Under the pieces are notes generated by a model, which did not search any database, had not been told where the DNA came from, and was given only the letters and a program-made list of their open reading frames with translations. Shown here piece after piece: positions 52,409-64,000 of a stretch of 64,000 nucleotides of DNA. Positions within the stretch are counted from its first letter, which is position 1; each line of letters begins with the position of its first letter. The stretch spans positions 51,313,834-51,377,833 of the forward strand of contig CM026398.1 in NCBI GenBank assembly GCA_014843695.1, read 5' to 3'. Source of the DNA: Archivesica marissinica (lineage: Eukaryota; Mollusca; Bivalvia; Venerida; Vesicomyidae). The position numbers and the translations under genes are program-made.

Positions 52409-55400
52409 CACTAACTTGAATCTCTGTATTATGGATAGCATTGTGTACACTAACTTGAATCTCTGTATTATGGATAGTATAGTGTACACTAACTTGAATC
52501 TCTGTATTATGGATAGTATAGTGTACACTAACTTGAATCTCTGTATTATGGATAGTATAGTGTACACTAACTTGAATCTCTGTGTTATGGATAGTATAGT
52601 GTACACTAACTTGAATCTCTGTATTATGGATAGTATAGTGTACACTAACTTGAATCTCTGTGTTATGGATAGTATAGTATACACTAACGTGAATCTCTGT
52701 ATTATGGATAGTATAGTGTACACTAACTTGAATCTCTGTATTATGGATAGTATAGTGTACACTAACTTGAATCTCTGTATTATGGATAGTATAGTGTACA
52801 CTAACTTGAATCTCTGTGTTATGGATAGTATAGTGTACACTAACTTGAATCTCTGTATTATGGATAGTATAGTGTACACTAACTTGAATCTCTGTGTTAT
52901 GGATAGTATAGTATACACTAACGTGAATCTCTGTATTATGGATAGTATAGTGTACACTAACTTGAATCTCTGTATTATGGATAGTATAGTGTACACTAAC
53001 TTGAATCTCTGTATTATGGATAGTATAGTGTACACTAACTTGAATCTCTGTGTTATGAGGTAGTATAGTGTACACTTAACTTGAATCTCTGTGTTATGAG
53101 GTAGTATAGTGTACACTAACTTGAATCTCTGTGTTATGGATAGTATAGTGTACAATAACTTGAATCTCTGTGTTATGGGGTAGTGTACACTAACTTGAAT
53201 CTCTGTGTTATGGATAGTATAGTGTACACTAACTTGAATCTCTGTGTTATGAGGTAGTATAGTGTACACAAACTTGAATCTCTGTATTATGGATAGTATA
53301 GTGTACACTTAACTTGAATCTCTGTGTTATGAGGTAGTATAGTGTACACTAACTTGAATCTCTGTGTTATGAGGTAGTATAGTGTACACTTAACTTGAAT
53401 CTCTGTGTTATGAGGTAGTATAGTGTACACTTAACTTGAATCTCTGTGTTATGGATAGTATAGTGTACACTAACTTGAATCTCTGTGTTCTCTGTGTTAT
53501 GGATAGTATAGTGTACAATAACTTGAATCTCTGTATTATGGATAGTATAGTGTACACTAACTTGAATATCTGTGTTATGAGGTAGTATAGTGTACACTAA
53601 CTTGAATCTCTGTGTTATGGATAGTATAGTGTACACTAACTTGAATCTCTGTGTTATGGGGTAGTGTACACTAACTTGAATCTCTGTGTTATGAGGTAGT
53701 ATAGTGTACACTAACTTGAATCTCTGTATTATGGATAGTATAGTGTACATTAACTTGAATCTCTGTGTTATGGATAGTATAGTGTACACTAACTTGAATA
53801 TCTGTGTTATGAGGTAGTATAGTGTACACTAACTTGAATCTCTGTGTTATGGATAGTATAGTGTACACTAACTTGAATCTCTGTGTTATGGGGTAGTGTA
53901 CACTAACTTGAATCTCTGTGTTATGAGGTAGTATAGTGTACACTAACTTTAATCTCTGTATTATGGATAGTATAGTGTACACTAACTTGAATCTCTGTGT
54001 TATGGATAGTATAGTGTACACTAACTTGAATCTCTGTATTATGAGGTAGTATAGTGTACACTAACTTGAATCTCTGTGTTATGAGGTAGTATAGTGTACA
54101 CTAACTTGAATCTCTGTATTATGAGGTAGTATAGTGTACACTAACTTGAATCTCTGTGTTATGAGGTAGTATAGTGTACATTAACTTGAATCTCTGTGTT
54201 ATGGATAGTATAGTGTACACTAACTTGAATCTCTGTGTTATGAGGTAGTATAGTGTACACTAACTTTAATCTCTGTGTTATGGATAGTATAGTGTACACT
54301 AACTTGAATCTCTGTGTTATGGATAGTATAGTGTACACTAACTTGAATCTCTGTATTATGGATAGTATAGTGTACACTAACTTGAATCTCTGTGTTATGG
54401 ATAGTATAGTGTACACTAACTTGAATCTCTGTGTTATGGATAGTATAGTCTACACAAACTTGAATCTCTGTGTTATGAGGTAGTATAGTGTACACTAACT
54501 TGAATCTCTGTGTTATGGATAGTATAGTATACACAAACTTAAATCTCTGTGTTATGGATAGTATAGTGTACACTAACTTGAATCTCTGTGTTATGGATAG
54601 TATAGTGTACACAAACTTGAATCTCTGTGTTATGGATAGTATAGTGTACACTAACTTGATTCTCTGTGTTATGAGGTAGTATAGTGTACACTAACTTGAA
54701 TCTCTGTGTTATGGATAGTATAGTGTACACTAACTTGAATCTCTGTGTTATGAGGTAGTATAGTGTACAATAACTTGAATCTCTGTGTTATGGATAGTAT
54801 AGTGTACACTAACTTGAATCTCTGTGTTATGAGGTAGTATAGTGTACAATAACTTGAATCTCTGTGTTATGGATAGTATAGTGTACACTAACTTGAATCT
54901 CTGTGTTATGGGGTAGTATAGTGTACACTAACTTGAATCTTTGTGTTATGAGGTAGTATAGTGTACACTAACTTGAATCTCTGTATTATGGATAGTATAG
55001 TGTACATTAACTTGAATCTCTGTGTTATGGATAGTATAGTGTACACTAACTTGAATATCTGTGTTATGAGGTAGTATAGTGTACACTAACTTGAATCTCT
55101 GTGTTATGGATAGTATAGTGTACACTAACTTGAATCTCTGTGTTATGGATAGTATAGTGTACACTAACTTGAATCTCTGTGTTATGGGGTAGTGTACACT
55201 AACTTGAATATCTGTGTTATGAGGTAGTATAGTGTACACTAACTTGAATCTCTGTGTTATAGATAGTATAGTGTACACTAACTTGAATCTCTGTGTTATG
55301 AGGTAGTATAGTGTACACTAACTTGAATCTCTGTATTATGGATAGTATAGTGTACACTAACTTGAATCTCTGTGTTATGAGGTAGTATAGTGTACACAAA

Positions 55401-58400
55401 CTTGAATCTCTGTATTATGGGTAGTATAGTGTACATAAACTTGAATATCTGTGTTATGGGGTAGTATAGTGTACACTAACTTGAATCTCTGTGTTATGAG
55501 GTAGTATAGTGTACACTAACTTGAATCTCTGTATTATGGATAGTATAGTGTACACAAACTTGAATCTCTGTGTTATGAGGTAGTATAGTGTACACTAACT
55601 TGAATCTCTGTATTATGGATAGTATAGTGTACACTAACTTGAATCTCTGTGTTATGAGGTAGTATAGTGTACACTAACTTGAATCTCTGTATTATGGATA
55701 GTATAGTGTACACTAACTTGAATCTCTGTGTTATGGATAGTATAGTGTACACTAACTTGAATCTCTGTATTATGGGGTAGTGTACACTAACTTGAATCTC
55801 TGTATTATGGATAGTATAGTGTACACTAACTTGAATCTCTGTGTTATGGATAGTATAGTGTACACTAACTTGAATCTCTGTGTTATGGGGTAGTGTACAC
55901 TAACTTGAATCTCTGTGTTATGAGGTAGTATAGTGTACACTAACTTGAATCTCTGTGTTATGGATAGTATAGTGTACACTAACTTGAATCTCTGTGTTAT
56001 GTGGTAGTGTACACTAACTTGAATCTCTGTGTTATGGATAGTATAGTGTACACTAACTTGAATCTCTGTGTTATGAGGTAGTATAGTGTACACTAACTTT
56101 AATCTCTGTATTATGGATAGTATAGTGTACACTAACTTGAATCTCTGTGTTATGGATAGTATAGTATACACTAACTTGAATCTCTGTATTATGAGGTAGT
56201 ATAGTGTACACTAACTTGAATCTCTGTGTTATGAGGTAGTATAGTGTACACTAACTTGAATCTCTGTATTATGAGGTAGTATAGTGTACACTAACTTGAA
56301 TCTCTGTGTTATGAGGTAGTATAGTGTACACTAACTTGAATCTCTGTGTTATGGATAGTATAGTGTACACTAACTTGAATCTCTGTGTTATGGATAGTAT
56401 AGTGTACACTAACTTGAATCTCTGTGTTATGGATAGTATAGTCTACACAAACTTGAATCTCTGTGTTATGAGGTAGTATAGTGTACACTAACTTGAATCT
56501 CTGTGTTATGAGGTAGTATAGTGTACACAAACATGAATCTCTGTGTTATGGATAGTATAGTGTACACTAACTTGAATCTCTGTGTTATGGATAGTATAGT
56601 ATACACAAACTTGAATCTCTGTGTTATGGATAGTATAGTGTACACTAACTTGAATCTCTGTGTTCTCTGTGTTATGGATAGTATAGTGTACACAAACTTG
56701 AATCTCTGTGTTATGGATAGTATAGTGTACACTAACTTGAATCTCTGTGTTATGGATAGTATAGTGTACACTAACTTGAATCTCTGTGTTATGAGGTAGT
56801 ATAGTGTACACTAACTTGAATCTCTGTGTTATGGATAGTATAGTGTACACAAACTTGAATCTCTGTGTTATGGATAGTATAGTGTACACTAACTTGAATC
56901 TCTGTGTTATGGATAGTATAGTGTACACAAACTTGAATCTCTGTGTTATGGATAGTATAGTGTACACTAACTTGAAACTCTGTGTTATGAGGTAGTATAG
57001 TGTACACAAACTTGAATCTCTGTGTTATGGATAGTATAGTGTACACTAACTTGAATCTCTGTGTTATGAGGTAGTATAGTGTACAATAACTTGAATCTCT
57101 GTGTTATGGATAGTATAGTGTACACTAACTTGAATCTCTGTGTTATGGGGTAGTGTACACTAACTTGAATCTCTGTGTTATGAGGTAGTATAGTGTACAC
57201 AAACTTGAATCTCTGTATTATGGATAGTATAGTGTACACTAACTTGAATCTCTGTGTTATGGATAGTATAGTGTACACTAACTTGAATCTCTGTGTTATG
57301 GATAGTATAGTCTACACAAACTTGAATCTCTGTGTTATGAGGTAGTATAGTGTACACTAACTTGAATCTCTGTGTTATGAGGTAGTATAGTGTACACAAA
57401 CTTGAATCTCTGTATTATGGATAGTATAGTGTACACTAACTTGAATCTCTGTATTATGGATAGTATAGTGTACACTAACTTGAATCTCTGTGTTATGAGG
57501 TAGTATAGTATACACTAACTTGAATCTCTGTGTTATGGATAGTATAGTGTACACTAACTTGAATATCTGTGTTATGGATAGTATAGTGTACACTAACTTG
57601 AATCTCTGTGTTATGGATAGTATAGTGTACACTAACTTGAATCTCTGTGTTATGGATAGTATAGTGTACACTAACTTGAATCTCTGTGTTATGGATAATA
57701 TAGTGTACACTAACTTGAATCTCTGTGTTATGGATAGTATAGTGTACACTAACTTGAATCTCTGTGTTATGGGGTAGTGTACACTAACTTGAATATCTGT
57801 GTTATGAGGTAGTATAGTGTACACTAACTTGAATCTCTGTGTTATGGATAGTATAGTGTACACTAACTTGAATCTCTGTGTTATGGGGTAGTGTACACTA
57901 ACTTGAATCTCTGTGTTATGAGGTAGTATAGTGTACACTAACTTGAATCTCTGTGTTATGGATAGTATAGTGTACACTAACTTTAATCTCTGTATTATGG
58001 ATAGTATAGTGTACACTAACTTGAATCTCTGTGTTATGGATAGTATAGTGTACACTAACTTGAATCTCTGTATTGTGAGGTAGTATAGTGTACACTAACT
58101 TGAATCTCTGTGTTATGAGGTAGTATAGTGTACACTAACTTGAATCTCTGTATTATGAGGTAGTATAGTGTACACTAACTTGAATCTCTGTGTTATGAGG
58201 TAGTAAGTATAGTGTACACTAACTTGAATCTCTGTGTTATGGATAGTATAGTGTACACTAACTTGAATCTCTGTGTTATGGATAGTATAGTGTACACTAA
58301 CTTGAATCTCTGTGTTATGGATAGTATAGTCTACACAAACTTGAATCTCTGTGTTATGAGGTAGTATAGTGTACACTAACTTGAATCTCTGTGTTATGAG

Positions 58401-60353
58401 GTAGTATAGTGTACACAAACTTGAATCTCTGTGTTATGGATAGTATAGTGTACACTAACTTGAATCTCTGTGTTATGGATAGTATAGTATACACAAACTT
58501 GAATCTCTGTGTTATGGATAGTATAGTGTACACTAACTTGAATCTCTGTGTTATGGATAGTATAGTGTACACAAACTTGAATCTCTGTGTTATGGATAGT
58601 ATAGTGTACACTAACTTGAATCTCTGTGTTATGGATAGTATAGTGTACACAAACTTGAATCTCTGTGTTATGGATAGTATAGTGTACACTAACTTGAATA
58701 TCTGTGTTATGAGGTAGTATAGTGTACACAAACTTGAATCTCTGTGTTATGGATAGTATAGTGTACACTAACTTGAATCTCTGTGTTATGAGGTAGTATA
58801 GTGTACACTAACTTGAATCTCTGTGTTATGGATAGTATAGTGTACACTAACTTGAATCTCTGTGTTATGGATAGTATAGTGTACACTAACTTGAATCTCT
58901 GTGTTATGGGGTAGTGTACACTAACTTGAATCTCTGTGTTATGAGGTAGTATAGTGTACACTAACTTGAATCTCTGTATTATGGATAGTATAGTGTACAT
59001 TAACTTGAATCTCTGTGTTATGGATAGTATAGTGTACACTAACTTGAATATCTGTGTTATGAGGTAGTATAGTGTACACTAACTTGAATCTCTGTGTTAT
59101 GGATAGTATAGTGTACACTAACTTGAATCTCTGTGTTATGGGGTAGTGTACACTAACTTGAATCTCTGTGTTATGAGGTAGTATAGTGTACACTAACTTG
59201 AATCTCTGTATTATGGATAGTATAGTGTACATTAACTTGAATCTCTGTGTTATGGATAGTATAGTGTACACTAACTTGAATATCTGTGTTATGAGGTAGT
59301 ATAGTGTACACTAACTTGAATCTCTGTGTTATGGATAGTATAGTGTACACTAACTTGAATCTCTTTGTTATGGGGTAGTGTACACTAACTTGAATCTCTG
59401 TGTTATGAGGTAGTATAGTGTACACAAACTTGAATCTCTGTATTATGGATAGTATAGTGTACACAAACTTGAATCTCTGTGTTATGGTGTAGTATAGTGT
59501 ACACTAACTTGAATCTCTGTGTTATGAGGTAGTATAGTGTACACTAACTTGAATCTCTGTATTATGGATAGTATAGTGTACACAAACTTGAATCTCTGTG
59601 TTATGAGGTAGTATAGTGTACACTAACTTGAATCTCTGTATTATGGATAGTATAGTGTACACTAACTTGAATCTCTGTGTTATGGATAGTATAGTGTACA
59701 CTAACTTGAATCTCTGTGTTATGGATAGTATAGTGTACACTAACTTGAATATCTGTATTATGGATAGTATAGTGTACACTAACTTGAATCTCTGTGTTAT
59801 GGATAGTATAGTGTACACTAACTTGAATATCTGTATTATGGATAGTATAGTGTACACTAACTTGAATCTCTGTATTATGGATAGTATAGTGTACACTAAC
59901 TTGAATCTCTGTGTTATGAGGTAGTATAGTATACACTAACTTGAATCTCTGTGTTATGGATAGTATAGTGTACACTAACTTGAATCTCTGTGTTATGGAT
60001 AGTATAGTGTACACTAACTTGAATCTCTGTGTTATGGATAGTATAGTGTACACTAACATGAATCTCTGTGTTATGGATAGTATAGTGTACACTAACTTGA
60101 ATCTCTGTGTTATGGATGGTGTACACTAACTTGAATCTCTGTGATATGGATAGTGTACATACACTTGAATCTCTGTGTTATGGGATAGTGTATTATTATA
60201 CTAACTTGAATCTCTGTGTTATGGGGTAGTGTATATACTAACTTGAATCTCTGTGTTATGGGATAGTGTATATACTAACTTGAATCTCTGTGTTATGGGA
60301 TAGTGTATATACTAACTTGAATCTCTGTGTTATGGGGTAGTGTATATACTAAC
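52409..60353. repeat. Giant 39-bp minisatellite, about 7.9 kb
   Basis: About 200 units of ACTAACTTGAATCTCTGTG plus TTATGGATAGTATAGTGTAC. Main variants are ATGAGGTAGTATAG (40 bp), ATGGGGTAGTGTAC (34 bp), CACAAACTTG, GTATTATGG and a 9-bp insertion CTCTGTGTT. Parts show a higher-order repeat of about 232 bp. The last units (60119-60353) are degenerate (TATATACTAAC). More than 40 open frames of 60 to 316 codons on both strands are artefacts. Confidence 0.97.
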
Positions 60354-61020
60354 TTGAGAATCAGGTATCACCTTTATATTGACCTGTAAAATGTAGAAGA
60401 AAACATATATTTATATTATATTTACCAGACAGCTTTAAGGTCCTGCCCTGTAGCGACTTTTCATAAAACATGAGGACACATACCTGGCTATTACTCACCA
60501 TTATGTTGAATGATAACATTTATAATGTTGTTTTTATGTTTCTCTGTTGTAATGCTGGTATTAGGGAAATATTTCATGCGTTGGTCCATTAATGTTGCAA
60601 AAAAACCAACTTACCACCTCTCTTCTTGACTTCTCGTTGAAAAACTTAAGTGCGTTTTTTTTAATTTGCTGGAAAATGGATTATCTTTTTTTGTTGAGGT
60701 GATATTAATTTGTTGTCACTGAATGTTTATTTTCATCATTTTGGGTGTAACATAAAAGATTGTATGCAGAAATTGTGAACAAGAAATAGCTACTGTTTGG
60801 TTTAAACATATTTATTTTCTATCATGTACATTTTTCTATCATGTACATGATTATTTACAACAATTGAAATAAGGAATTGGACAGAAAGCTATACAGCTTA
60901 TGGTTGTCATCTCCGTAGTAGCAAATTAGCTACTGTTTAAAGAATGAATGCATGAATTATAAAATGTACTCATTCACAGATTTTGGGTCAAAAATAAATA
61001 CGAAAATTAAATATATATAT
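60354..61020. other. Non-repetitive region
   Basis: AT-rich; CTATCATGTACATTTTT is duplicated at about 60817. No gene recognised. Confidence 0.35.
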
Positions 61021-61228
61021 TATGTGTGTTTTACGTTTATTTATCGTCGCTACCGGTTGCCCATATGAGCGACGCCTCCTGAAGAGATTAGTTATTTTAG
61101 ATTTTGGAGGATAGTGCAATGATACAGACAGAGACCCATTCCAGAGTCTCCTCTGGTTCTTTTACGTGCACGGTGTAAAGCACCGACACGAGACCTCGGT
61201 TTAACGTCCCATCTGAAAGACTGTTACC
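61021..61228 (-). mobile_element. SINE A copy 9, head missing
   Basis: The tail TGTGTGTTTTACGTTTATTT is on the left, and the body runs to CCCATCTGAAAGACTGTTA, where unrelated sequence begins. A 74-codon minus frame across its edge is not a gene. Confidence 0.85.
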
Positions 61229-61524
61229 ACTGACACTATATATATTATCAGAGCTATTGGTTGCTATATCTAGATTAATCGGAGTGGATCTAATCAGACA
61301 ATGTACTGTTTGTGCATACATCTGGAGAGCTAGATCTAATTTGATATGATCTGTTTAATCATGCCTACGTTTACATATGCTTCAGAAAGTAGTGTCTGAT
61401 TAGGTCGAAATTAGCTTAAGTATTGCAGCATAACATGTTCATTATTTGTGTACAGTCATGCACTTCACAAAAATCACACAAGATGGCCGCTGATACTGGT
61501 CGATGTATTTGGTGCTTAGCGTTC
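61229..61524. other. Short spacer
   Basis: Nothing recognised. Confidence 0.3.
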
Positions 61525-61850
61525 ATACTCGCGTATAAGACGACTTTTTTACCACCAGAGTATGGTTCTCAAGTGGCTCCCCCCGTCTTATAAACTAGTG
61601 CTAAAAAAGAAAATTCAAATTTTTAAAAAAATATTTAATGTGTTAAATGGTATCCATAATTACTTTTTAGAAAAGCAAGCACTTTGATACTGAAAATTTA
61701 TTCAACTTGCACTGGCTAAACATGCAATTTATACTTGTGTTTGGTGTCCATTTTATCAACCCGTCTTATATATGCGAGTGCATGCCAAAACGCACACATT
61801 TCAGGACCAAGTAGGGGGGGGGGGTCATCTTATAGATGAGATAACATTAT
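61525..61850. mobile_element. MITE-like element with GTATAAGACG arms
   Basis: ACTCGCGTATAAGACGAC (61528-61545) is the inverse of CGTCTTATATATGCGAGTG (61763-61781). Further CGTCTTATAAAC (61587) and CATCTTATAGATGAG (61827) motifs lie inside and outside the arms. A G-run lies at 61814-61823. The class is not assigned. Confidence 0.4.
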
Positions 61851-62066
61851 AATCAAGTCTGGATGGTCATGGTTGGATCAAAATCAGAAAGTAAATTGTA
61901 AGAACTTCTCATGTTAACTTGGAAAGATGTGGATTCCACGCTAGACTGCACACAGCGCAGTGAGTAATTTACTATCCCATTTTGTAACTACTATCCGAAA
62001 TGGTAATTTATTATCAAATATTGTAATTTACTATCAGATTCTGCAATTTGCTATCAGATATTGTAA

Positions 62067-62480
62067 TTTTGTCTCCCCATGATGGGCGGGGAGACATAAT
62101 GTTTTTGCTCTCTGTCCGTCCGTCCTGTTTACCTTGTCTGTGCTCCTGTTTACCTTGTCTGTGCTTCATCTCCAAAACCCTTTGTTGGATTATCACCGAA
62201 CTAGGCCGGAAGCATATCTAGTTGTGCAATTGTAATCCCGTTCCGATTAGATGATTTATTGTGGATTTACAGCCCTTTATATTTTTACATTACATTTTTA
62301 TAACACAAAGCTTGTCCACGCTTCATCTTCCAATCCCCTTCTTGGATTTTCACCAACCTGTCCAGGAAGCATCGGTAAGATGTCTAGTTGTGCATATTGT
62401 AACCGCGTACCGATTGGATGATTTCTGGCAGGTTTACAGCCATTTGAACTTTTTTATAACACAGTTTGCCGTTGCTTCAA
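62067..62480. repeat. Two diverged ~157-bp modules after GGCGGGGAGACATAATG
   Basis: Module 1 (62155-62311) and module 2 (62312-62470) share GTGCTTCATCTCC/ACGCTTCATCTTCC, GGATTATCACC/GGATTTTCACC, TCTAGTTGTGCA, CCGATTAGATGATTT/CCGATTGGATGATTT, TTTACAGCC and TTTTTATAACACA. Upstream CTGTTTACCTTGTCTGTGCT is also doubled. Confidence 0.65.
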
Positions 62481-62504
62481 TTTTGTAAACTTCATAATAC
62501 TAAA

Positions 62505-64000
62505 GAACCATTTTTATTGCAATGACTTCATATATTACATTTCCATACTTTTATTGCAATAACTTCATATATTACACTTCCATACTTTTATTGCAAGGAC
62601 TTCATATATTACACGTACATGCTTTTATTGCAATGACTTCATATATTACACTTCCATGCTTTTATTGCAATGACTTCATATATTACACTTCCATGCTTTT
62701 ATTGCAATGACTTCATATATTACACTTCCATGCTTTTATTGCAATGACTTCATATATTACACATCCATGCTTTTATTGCAATGACTTCATATATTACACT
62801 TCCATACTTTTATTGCAATAACTTCATATATTACACTTCCATGCTTGTATTGCAATAACTTCATATATTACACTTCCATGCTTTTATTGCAATAACTTCA
62901 TATATTACACTTCCATGCTTTTATTGCAATGACTTCATATATTACACTTCCATAGTTGCAAGGACTTCATATATTACACATCCATGCTTTTATTGCAATG
63001 ACTTCATATATTACACTTCCATAGTTGCAATAACTTCATATATTACACGTCCATACTTTTATTGCAATAACTTCATATATTACACATCCATGCTTTTATT
63101 GCAAGGACTTCATATATTACACTTCCATACTTTTATTGCAATAACTTCATATATTTCACTCCCATGCTTGTATTGCAATAACTTCATATATTACACTTCC
63201 ATGCTTTTATTGCAATAACTTCATATATTACACTTCCATGCTTTTATTGCAATGACTTCATATATTACACTTCCATAGTTGCAAGGACTTCATATATTAC
63301 ACATCCATGCTTTTATTGCAATGACTTCATATATTACACTTCCATAGTTGCAATAACTTCATATATTACACTTCCATACTTTTATTGCAATAACTTCATA
63401 TATTACACTTCCATGCTTTTATTGCAATAACTTCATATATTACACATCCATGCTTTTATTGCAATGACTTCATATATTACACTTCCATACTTTTATTGCA
63501 ATAACTTCATATATTACACTTCCATGCTTTTATTGCAATAACTTCATATATTACACTTCCATGCTTTTATTGCATTAACTTCATATATTACACTTCCATG
63601 CTTTTATTGCAATGACTTCAAATATTACACTTCCATAGTTGCAAGGACTTCATATATTACACATCCATGCTTTTATTGCAATGACTTCATATATTACACT
63701 TCCATAGTTGCAATAACTTCATATATTACACTTCCATGCTTTTATTGCAATAACTTCATATATTACACATCCATGCTTTTATTGCAATAACTTCATATAT
63801 TACACTTCCATACTTTTATTGCAATAACTTCATATATTACACATCCATGCTTTTATTGCAATAACTTCATATATTACACTTCCATAGTTGTAATAACTTC
63901 ATATATTACACTTCCATGCTTTTATTGCAATAACTTCATATATTACACTTCCATAGTTGCAATAACTTCATATATTACACGTCCATACTTTTATTGCAAT
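62505..64000. repeat. 37-bp minisatellite running off the window
   Basis: About 42 units of TTATTGCAATGACTTCATAT plus ATTACACTTCCATGCTT. A 28-bp variant replaces CATGCTTTTATTGCAA by CATAGTTGCAA and occurs about every six to ten units, suggesting longer blocks. The array continues beyond position 64000. Confidence 0.95.

Noticed and set aside
52358..60129. Dozens of open frames up to 316 codons in the 39-bp array
   Set aside because: The 39-bp period keeps frames open. The peptides are repeats of the unit and break wherever 34- or 40-bp variants occur.
1..64000. Transposase, reverse transcriptase or retroviral coding sequence
   Set aside because: I searched the translated frames outside the arrays for catalytic motifs and long domains and found none. 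All mobile elements here appear non-autonomous.

Overview
This window looks like intergenic or intronic DNA from an animal nuclear genome. It is AT-rich, has no confident protein-coding gene, no functional tRNA or rRNA gene, and no bacterial-style gene layout. The combination of many minisatellites, tRNA-derived SINEs with target-site duplications, TTAA-flanked miniature transposons and a dispersed TTACCTCCCTT motif fits a lophotrochozoan, most likely a bivalve mollusc. That assignment is an inference from repeat style only. A run of exactly 1,000 N (13658-14657) marks an assembly gap.

Roughly 45% of the called bases lie in about two dozen tandem arrays with unit lengths from 15 to 84 bp. The main ones are: 17 bp (120-454), 46/47 bp (1313-4113), 22 bp (4520-5278), 29 bp (7379-8398), 23 bp (8921-9264), 37 bp (9550-10124), 49 bp (11897-15600, containing the gap), 30 bp (19459-19830), about 23 bp (22262-23546), 27 bp (27087-27866), 51 bp (32313-32975), 41 bp (33148-33935), 32 bp (36628-37197), 22, 28 and 67 bp (42316-43985), 63 bp (46705-48210), 25 and 41 bp (48501-50505), 54 bp (51960-52393), a giant 39 bp array (52409-60353) and 37 bp (62505 to the window end). 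Nearly all long open frames come from these arrays, because the units lack stops or have lengths divisible by three.

Between the arrays sits a dense layer of small non-autonomous transposons. I name them locally. MITE1, MITE2, MITE4 and MITE5 have TTAA at both ends and CCC..GGG-like termini (piggyBac-like). MITE3 begins CAGTCAAACCTG and is flanked by TA (pogo/Tigger-like). MITE-G is a palindromic GAGGTTATAAAAC element. There are several single-copy MITE-like inverted repeats. SINE families A to F have tRNA-like heads: A has nine copies, D five and E five. Nesting is common, and several insertion sites are exact: MITE2 in MITE3 (41031-41271), MITE1 in MITE2 (7012-7252), MITE4 in SINE E (26734-26980), SINE A in MITE1 (39391-39653), SINE B in MITE5 (about 1000-1212), and a composite at 16618-17803.

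The most interesting pattern is that some minisatellites are built from transposon ends. The 46/47 bp array is an amplification of the left end of one MITE2 copy. The 29 bp array is the right terminus of a second MITE2 copy plus 12 bp of flank. The 27 bp array resembles a MITE3 terminus plus flank, and the 17 bp array at 39010 is an internal piece of MITE3. A MITE1 copy at 20816 carries a two-unit duplication of its left end, which looks like an early stage of the same process. A second point of interest is a textbook recursive-splicing motif (polypyrimidine tract, then CAG directly joined to GTAAGT) at 795-825, which would fit the window lying inside a very long intron.
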